The notes below the pieces were generated by a model that searched no databases, had not been told where the DNA came from, and worked only from the letters and a program-made list of their open reading frames with translations. Positions 24,201-33,200 of a DNA stretch of 64,000 nucleotides are shown here, in pieces. Source of the DNA: Liolophura sinensis. Its lineage: Eukaryota; Mollusca; Polyplacophora; Chitonida; Chitonidae. The stretch is taken from the NCBI RefSeq assembly GCF_032854445.1, contig NC_088297.1:26407915-26471914 (forward strand). Direction: 5' to 3'. The position numbers were made by a program, and so were the translations under genes. The first letter of the stretch is position 1; each line of letters opens with the position of its first letter.

Positions 24201-27200
24201 CTCCTCTAGACACGGCTTGTGTATGGCAAAACGAGAGTGTTAAGTTACTCCTCTAGACACGGCTTGTGTATGACAAAACGAGAGTGTCACGTTACTCCTC
24301 TAGACACGGCTTGTGTATGGCAAAACGAGAGTGTTAAGTTACTCCTCTAGACACGGCTTGTGTATGACAAAACGAGAGTGTCACGTTACTCCTCTAGACA
24401 CGGCTTGTGTATGACAAAACGAGAGTGTCATGTTACTCCTCTAGACACGGCTTGTGCATGAGAAAACGAGAGTGTCATGTTACTCCTCTAGACACGGCTT
24501 GTGTATGACAAAACGAGAGTGTCACGTTACTCCTCTAGACACGGCTTGTGTATGACAAAACGAGAGTGTCACGTTACTCCTCTAGACACGGCTTGTGTAT
24601 GACAAAACGAGAGTGTTAAGTTACTCCTCTAGACACGACTTGTGCATTAGAAAACGAGAGTGTCACGTTACTCCTCTAGACACGACTTGTGTATGACAAA
24701 ACGAGAGTGTTAAGTTACTCCTCTAGACACGGCTTGTGTATGACAAAACGAGAGTGTCACGTTACTCCTCTAGACACGGCTTGTGCATGAGAAAACGAGA
24801 GTGTCACGTTACTCCTCTAGACACGGCTTGTGTATGGCAAAACGAGAGTGTCACGTTACTCCTCTAGACACGGCTTGTGTATGACAAAACGAGAGTGTCA
24901 TGTTACTCCTCTAGACACGACTTGTGTATGGCAAAACGAGAGTGTCATGTTACTCCTCTAGACACGGCTTGTGTATGACAAAACGAGAGTGTTAAGTTAC
25001 TCCTCTAGACACGGCTTGTGTATGGCAAAACGAGAGTGTTAAGTTACTCCTCTAGACACGGCTTGTGTATGGCAAAACGAGAGTGTTAAGTTACTCCTCT
25101 AGACACGGCTTGTGCATGAGAAAACGAGAGTGTCACGTTACTCCTCTAGACACGGCTTGTGTATGACAAAACGAGAGTGTCACGTTACTCCTCTAGACAC
25201 GGCTTGTGTATGACAAAACGAGAGTGTCATGTTACTCCTCTAGACACGACTTGTGTATGACAAAACGAGAGTGTTAAGTTACTCCTCTAGACACGACTTG
25301 TGTAAAACTGTTGAACGATTTAAATACGTATCAAACTATTTAAACATGAAAGTCAATGCATCTGATGCTGTGAGAATATTAAGCCACGGCATGAAGCATT
25401 GCTAGTCAAGCCAAAACCAAGAACAGTTGGAGAAACAGGCTGAAAAAGCTAAAATGAATAGCATGACGATGCGTTCCGAGAATAAGGGGGTCATTGCATG
25501 TTTTCATCATCAGTTTAAGAATATAACCAAACATTTATCCAATCATCCTCAGCCGGGATCTAAAATATCAAAACTGTTATCTGGAATCGTCCAACAACCA
25601 AGATGAGCAAACTTACCTGTGTAAACGCCACTAATCCCCAACCTGTAGGTGGCCCCGTCCAGTTCACTCGCTGACCCCAGAACGTCCACCCTTTGGACCT
25701 CGGCTTTTCCAGACACAGCCGTGAAATCAGGCAACGTCAATGTCTGGCAAGCAAGGAAATGGTGAAATATTTGTTGTTTGGAATAAAGAATTCTTTACGC
25801 GTTTGGCATTCCATAACATTTATCTGCCAAGCTTGTCCATGATGTTACAACATTTCATGCTAAACTCATTAAAGTGTTGATTCATTGATTACCTGGTTGA
25901 CTGGTTGGTGTATGAAGACTTACCTGTATCTCCTTCTTTACCGTTGATCTGACGGCAATTCGCTGTTTTTCTGATTTTGCCGCCCCGGTCATTCCGCTGG
26001 TAAACTTGGTATTGAGGACGCATGCACCGACCTGTATAGGAGACTCGAAGGACGCCTCACCCACAAAGTCCAGGTAAAAACTGAGAATAAAACAACAGCA
26101 GTGTTCTTCACCATATCATATCTTGCATTGTTTTCTTTAGGACTTTAGGAAAATTAACTACATTATTAGGCGTATCTGATTGGCTAGTCATCATATTTTC
26201 TTTATCTTAAAGATATATATTCCAAATTGAAGAGAAAGAATGAGATTATTGAAAATGAAAACAATCCTTTTGCTGAAATTTTGGACAGTAAATCTTTTGA
26301 ACATACTGGGAGAGATTTTAGTAGTGACGCAATAAAGCCATAACGAGTTTGACTGTAATATGGGAGTGGAGACATAGAGACACATCTCAGAAGATGAAAG
26401 TATAAATAACCTGGCTCCTTCGTGAAGATTCTGTATAGAGGAGACACGGGAGCTGGACGAGGCGATCTCAGTCTGAAATGTAGAAGAGGAAACAAGACAT
26501 TTTAACGTCACATTGCAAACGCAGGAAACATCAAACTGTAATACAAAAAGAGTTTCACGTCTGTCTCAATTCTGTCATCCTTTGTGAGCATTTATTCTTA
26601 TTATTGGTCAGATTCACTATACAAGACAAATGGCACAGGACCAGTGATGTTACCATGATATCACAGCGACATCACTATGATATCGCAGTGATGTTACCAT
26701 GATATCCCAATAATATCACCTTCATAAATCATAGTGATGTCACCATGTCACCGGTGTTATCACAGTAATTTTCCACGTGATGTCACAGTGACTGATTACA
26801 CAGTGACATGGCCATAACATCAGTGATGTCACCATGATATTACAGTGACGTATCTATGATATCACAGTGACGTAACTGTGATATCACAGCGACATCACCA
26901 AGATATAGCAGTGGTGTCACCATTATATCACAGTGATATCGCCATCTTATCGCAATGAAGAGATCATAATATCTCAGTGATACCACCATGATGTCACAAT
27001 GTTATCACAGCAATGTATCATATGATGTCACAGTAAGTGATGTCATTGTGACGTCACTGTGATATCTCGGTGACATTACTGTGATATCATGGTGAGATCA
27101 CTATGCCACCATAACATCACAGCAATGTCACAATGATATCCCAGTAATGTCACAGTAACTTAATGTTTATAGCTATCACATCCGTTTCACAATACCACTG

Positions 27201-30200
27201 ACACTGCTGAAATACGCTTTAGTGACACGTCATTAATAGCACTCATACCTTCTCTGTTGAGTTTTCGTTTAAATACAACTTAGATGTGGCGCTGGATGGT
27301 GCAATCATGAATTGGTAGGAGTTGTTGCTAGGTGCAACGAAGACACTACGCCATCTGACAGTCATTCCCGCGGGTATCGTGCCTTTGAAATCCTCTGTGT
27401 GGTTGGCATCTGGAGACTGAGCAAGGTCAAGGACTTCTTCAAGGTCACTGACGCCAGGATTGGGCCATACTTCGAAATCCACACCTCGGTTTCCTGCAAT
27501 GAATGAGTATCATATTGTCTTACATGTATCACAATTTATCATTGCGATGTCATTCATTCCGTTTAGCTAAATGTGTAAAAATATTATGTAATATGCATCT
27601 TCTTACTTCATTTCATATGTTTTGCCGCTCTTTTCAAATCTACAGGTAATGAGAGGAGCACAAAATTTATTTTATTCTAACTTATTTGTTTAATGTTTCT
27701 TTTAGGGTTTGTCTGGTCTTACGCTTGGCATCAATGATATCATGACTTACCGGAGTAAGCTGTCTTGAATGAGGGCTCAGGTGGGATGACACATGTGATT
27801 TCAGTGGATGTTGTGGATATGACGTCACAGGCTTCACCTAAAACCACAGCGCATAGACTGAGTACAGTAAAGAAACTTGTGAAATTCAGCTAACAATCAG
27901 TATAGGGTGAGTATAGGGTGAGTATAGGGTGAGTATAGGGTGAGTCAAGTAATTAAATCCAACATGCCTGCTCAGATATGTATACATCTGGGCACAATAG
28001 TTAGATTTGTTTCTGGTGGAGAACCTTTATATTTCCTTTAATGTGATTAAAACGGTCTCTATTCATCATTATGATCAAATTCAAAAACAGTTTCCAGTTT
28101 GTATTCATGAACATTAGAAGCTTGATACGCATAGTTTTTAAATAGCACATGTGTGTCGCTTCTGTGGCACGTTTACAGATATCAGAGTTTTAGCTGCCAC
28201 AATTAGTTACAGTAACCATGGCTGGAGTGATAGTTTCGTCAAATTTACCTCCCACAGTAACCATGGCTGGGGAGTTAGTTTCGTCAAAGTTCTTCCCTGT
28301 TATTGTCAGTGTTGTTCCTCCGGCTTTACTCACAGTGGACGGACTGATAGACGTGATCTCTGAAGACACAATACACAATAGTAAAGGTTTACATCATAGA
28401 GAATTAAACCAGAGCAGTAACGGCAGTGTGATAGTTGGTAAATGGTCATCGGTGAAATGCAGCCTCTTGTTAATCTAGGGTTTCCACCTATACAAACTAT
28501 TCATGTAACAAAGTATTGATAAAACACTGCCTGAGAACTGAGTTAAACGCTGGCTGGACTATCAACACACTTTTGTACGGTACACTTTTGTACGGTACAC
28601 TTTTGAACAAGCCAAGATTTTAACTCCCTTGAGTACATTTTTTTAAGTGGAACCGACAGAGCATTTTGTCATCTGCATTAGGTTCCAATGAAAGATTCGT
28701 CCTAATATCACACGATAACTGGTTTCTCCCTGTCTATAAACATGGACTGGTTCAGATTCTACGACTACATCTGGTCAGGCGCCTGGTAGAGTCAGTTCAG
28801 TTTACAGTTACAGAGTTTTAACATGTCACCATCGGGGTTGTCAATCCAGAGGGGACACCGTGACACCGTGACATTTTTACCCTTACCAGCATAAGACTGG
28901 AACGTATGGATCGTCTCGTCGCCACTGACACGAAGAATGCTGGGATCGGCCCGTGACCTGAAGACAGAGGTAAAAAAGCTTCAGTAAATCTAATATTGTT
29001 GCGCATACAAGAAGAATAATTGAATAAAAACTCGATTTAGGCGATATCTCAGCTATACATTTATATCATTGTTACAATGTTATATGATTCAAATCGCCTT
29101 GAACATATCTTCCCTCCTGGTATCTGCTTTTAAGCATTATTATTGCAACAAAAGCGTTGACAACCGTGAAACAAAGCGGAAGTATAATTAAATATAATAA
29201 ATTTGCATGAAAAGAAGGTTGGTGATGCTCTTTGTTGAAGGATGCTCTTCATGTTTGGAAGCAGTGGCTGGGGGAGGGGGGGGGGTAAAAACAGACTTAG
29301 GGATGCAAAGGCTGTTCAGTTATGAAATTTTAATTTAGAGGAATATATCTATTTCAGTGTATATTTCATTTCATGAACTTTATTCTTACCGTCCATATTT
29401 TCCTTCCACAATGTAACTGATGTTCTGATTGTCTGGAAAACAATACCGACACGTCAGTGTGAAAAATTATACCAAACATAGGTTAAGGAAATGTACCAAA
29501 CATAGGTCAAGGTGAAGGTTTGGGTGCAGTTCCTGTGTAAGAAGGTTGGGAATTACTAAAACCTTTTCTACACAAAAGTGACGAGTTCAAGAGCTTACTT
29601 GAACTATCTCTTGTGGCAGAGATAACAGACTTGTAAAGTGACGAAGTAAGCAATCAGAAACTGAACGACCAAAATTATCACCGCCTCGCGCAAAGAAAAA
29701 AATGATCCTTTATTAAAGTAAACCATTCGTAAGAATGTAAGATCATCTTGCATTTAGAAGATGGAAGTAATGTGATCAGGTAAACGTTAGAGCGTCTAAA
29801 ATGGAAATCTCTGTTCCATTGAATGTATGGCCATCTGTGAATAATGCAATGCGCCCGTACATCTACTTGCGTCGAGGACTTACACACATATTGGCTTTCA
29901 ATCGTGCAGGTAAAGAAGCCATAGTTCGAGCCTTCGTTGTTCAGCTTGACCAAAAACCTGCGAAATAGAAACGATTAAAATAACCACTGATGAACTGATT
30001 TGAAAAGTAAAATAAATAGAAACAAACATTGTCCGACATGAGAAGTCATCAAAATATACGACACTTTCAGTGTGATGATCAAAACGCATTTGTCATACAA
30101 ATGATGTAAGGTTATTTCGTTGTTTACCATGGCGGATGACTACTAACCTCTTGTCATCCTCAGGATCTTCTAACAGTTTACATTCATATCCACCCACGTA

Positions 30201-33200
30201 CACCCTGAAACAGAAGGTAACTCGCGATAAAACAAACGATGAAAACGAAAAGTCCCAAAAAAAGGTAGAATCATAGGAGATGAGATGATCGTGAATAAAA
30301 AAATGAGACCGTCATGATTCATAGAGTTAAACAGTCTTCATTTAAACAGTTTGACCTTCGTGAATCAAAAGTTGCCAGGAAGCACAAATTTTGACTGTTG
30401 TGATTCAAAGAGTTAGATCGTCGGGAATGAGAGACTTAGTTGGTCGAGAAGTGGAGATTGTCGTGAGTCAAATTTTGTCCTGATTTTGAATCAAATGTTG
30501 ACCTGACTTTGAATCCAAAATTTACACCATCGTGAATCTTAAGCTGTGATCATCGTGATTCAGGAAGTAAGACACCATGATTCAGAGTGACCGTCGTGGA
30601 TCAGGGAGTTAGACTATAATGATTTAAAAAGCTTGATCTCAGTGAATCAGACATTGGTGGCGTGAATCAGAGAATTAGATCAGGAAGTAATACATTTAAA
30701 CAACTCCTAAAGTCGTTTTACCTGAGGAATTTTTCTGTTTTTCCGTTTGAGCTCTCAGCCAGGTGACTTCCCCTCCGGTCAGAAAACAAACGACCTTTGA
30801 CAGTGACTGTCGTATCTGAAATTACACAAGACTTTCAGTTTCAAAGATCATGTAGACACAAGGTATATGTCCCTGGCGTTTTCAGAGAAAGACCACATCA
30901 TCGAATAAGGAGGCTCTCGTGAAAATGTCTGGTCATCTAAGAGACAGATATAGCTTCTGTCGCTTTCAATCAACAAGACTTCACAAAAGCGCTTGATTGT
31001 TTTGGTGCCCCTACAAGTCAGACACTTTTTAAAATGTCGGCGAAGGACGCCAGACATCGATTCATCGATTTCCTACATCCACTGTTAGATGTCTACGAAG
31101 GACGGTGGTGTTGATTTCGATTTCCTCAATCCACAAACCAGACAACAAAATCGGCGTTAAGCAGCGGTAAAAGAATGGAACACAAATGATGTCAATAAAT
31201 AAATTATCATTTTATTTATTTTAGGGCATAGACGATGACAGATTTACCTGGCGGCCCTGATTGGGGATCAATATTGGTGATGGTCGGCGTGTAACTCTGG
31301 CGTACCTGGAGGAAAGACAAAATGATGAGGAAATGAAGTTTCGTGAACACTGGATATACAGCTTTAACCCATAATTGGCTAAAATAAATTCACCAACTTC
31401 GATAAAACTCACAGCGCATATCTATGTGGAGTTCAGCAATGGAGGATTTTTGTATTGCGGACAAGAGAGCAATCGTAAATGGTAATTGATCATTTAACCA
31501 CTTTAACCCACTGAAATGTAGTCGTATTGTTAAAACATAATGTGGGATGTTTCGTTGTTCATCAAGTTGCATGACTTTCTCATTAATAATATCTATGTGA
31601 AATTTGGGGACTATCAACAGCGTATACATGTAAGTATTTCGATGCATACCAACTATGCCCCACTTCTGGCTGACCTAGACCTGTTGTCATATGAATACGA
31701 CTATACGCAGAAACTATTGCGGAGTAATCCTCACCTGGTCCGGTCTTTGTTATTCACTAAACGGTATATTGATGATTATCTAGCTTTAAACAATCCATAT
31801 ATAGCAAAGACTGTGAAAGATATATATCCACCTTTTTAAAAAACCGCAGACTCTCCCGATGATACATCTTATCTGGACGTACATTTGTATAAAGACCAAA
31901 AGGGTTTCCACTCTAGCAGACTGTACGACAAGAGAGATAGTTACAATTTTGACGCTGTATATCATCCTTACTTGAAGAGCAATAAATCATGCATATGACG
32001 TGTACATATCTCGCCTTGTAGCATTTATTAGACAATGTGTGCTAATTTCAATCAATATCACAACTTATTTCTGCAAACACTTGTGTGTCAAAGTTATTCC
32101 ATCAAGTGCCTTCGCTCTAAATTTCTCAACTTTTACAATGAGTAAATCTCTGGCGCTCTGCTTCATGACTATGTCTAATTCTCCCCGTCAGCGCGCTAGC
32201 GCAGCGTAACGATCAAGAAGCCTGTCACCAATGCGATCGGTGTGAGTTCAAGTCCAAGTCATGCTGGCTTCCTCTCCAGCCGTACGTTGGAAGGTCTGCC
32301 AGCAACCTGCGGATGGTCGTGGGTGTCCCCCCAGGCTCTGTCCTGTTTCCTCCCACCATAATGCTGGCCGCCGTCATATGAGTGAAATATTCTTGAGTAC
32401 AGCGTAAAACTTGCTTCTCTTTGTATGATATCCGTCCTATTTTTTGACATGATATACTGTCTTAGTTCTTGGTAGTTTGTGTTAAACGGTGCTTTTGGGA
32501 ATTGGCCTTGCTGTTATTGACAGATCGTCCTTATTAGTTGACATGAGTACCTAGATACATTCGTGTAACAGGTCTGTGTGTTCATCTTACCGACAATCGG
32601 CAGTTGGGATGTCGCCAGTAGTTACAGTGGTTTTCATTGGGAACTGACTCTCCATCGACCTTGACCTTGATATAGTAGTCATCTTCAACCATTCGTCTGA
32701 GAAACAAAAACGCAGAGTTAGTTACGGTAGTTGGTTTGTGACTGACCCTATATCTAAGACTGTCTCACCAATATGAGTTTTAGGGGAATGATTCTCGGAG
32801 GATCTCAGAAGAAAATGCTAGCTCAACTTTAGGCACAACATTCAGCATATGATCAAACACCTAATGTAAAGACAGAAATCCTCACAACAAAATCAGTTCG
32901 TTGGACAGTTGAGCTAGCATATTGCTGTAATATTGACAAACTCCAAGTCTGACTGAAGACTTTTTTCCCTAAATAATCACTTAGGGATCCGGCATATCAT
33001 TAAAAACATTAAAGACAGATATTAACACTTAAATTAGAGTCCGGTTGTTCATTTGTACCAAGTTAACAGTTTCTTGAGAACATTTAAGGGTTTACGCTTG
33101 TCAAGTCAACCAGACTGTAAACCAATCTGTATGTGTGTGTCAGTGTTGGAGACTACTTGAAGACATGCACTGTTCTAACAAAATCCAGTATTACGTGCAT

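Noticed and set aside
23612-25305. CRISPR-like array
   Set aside because: The units are contiguous 47-bp repeats with no unique spacers, inside an animal gene intron.
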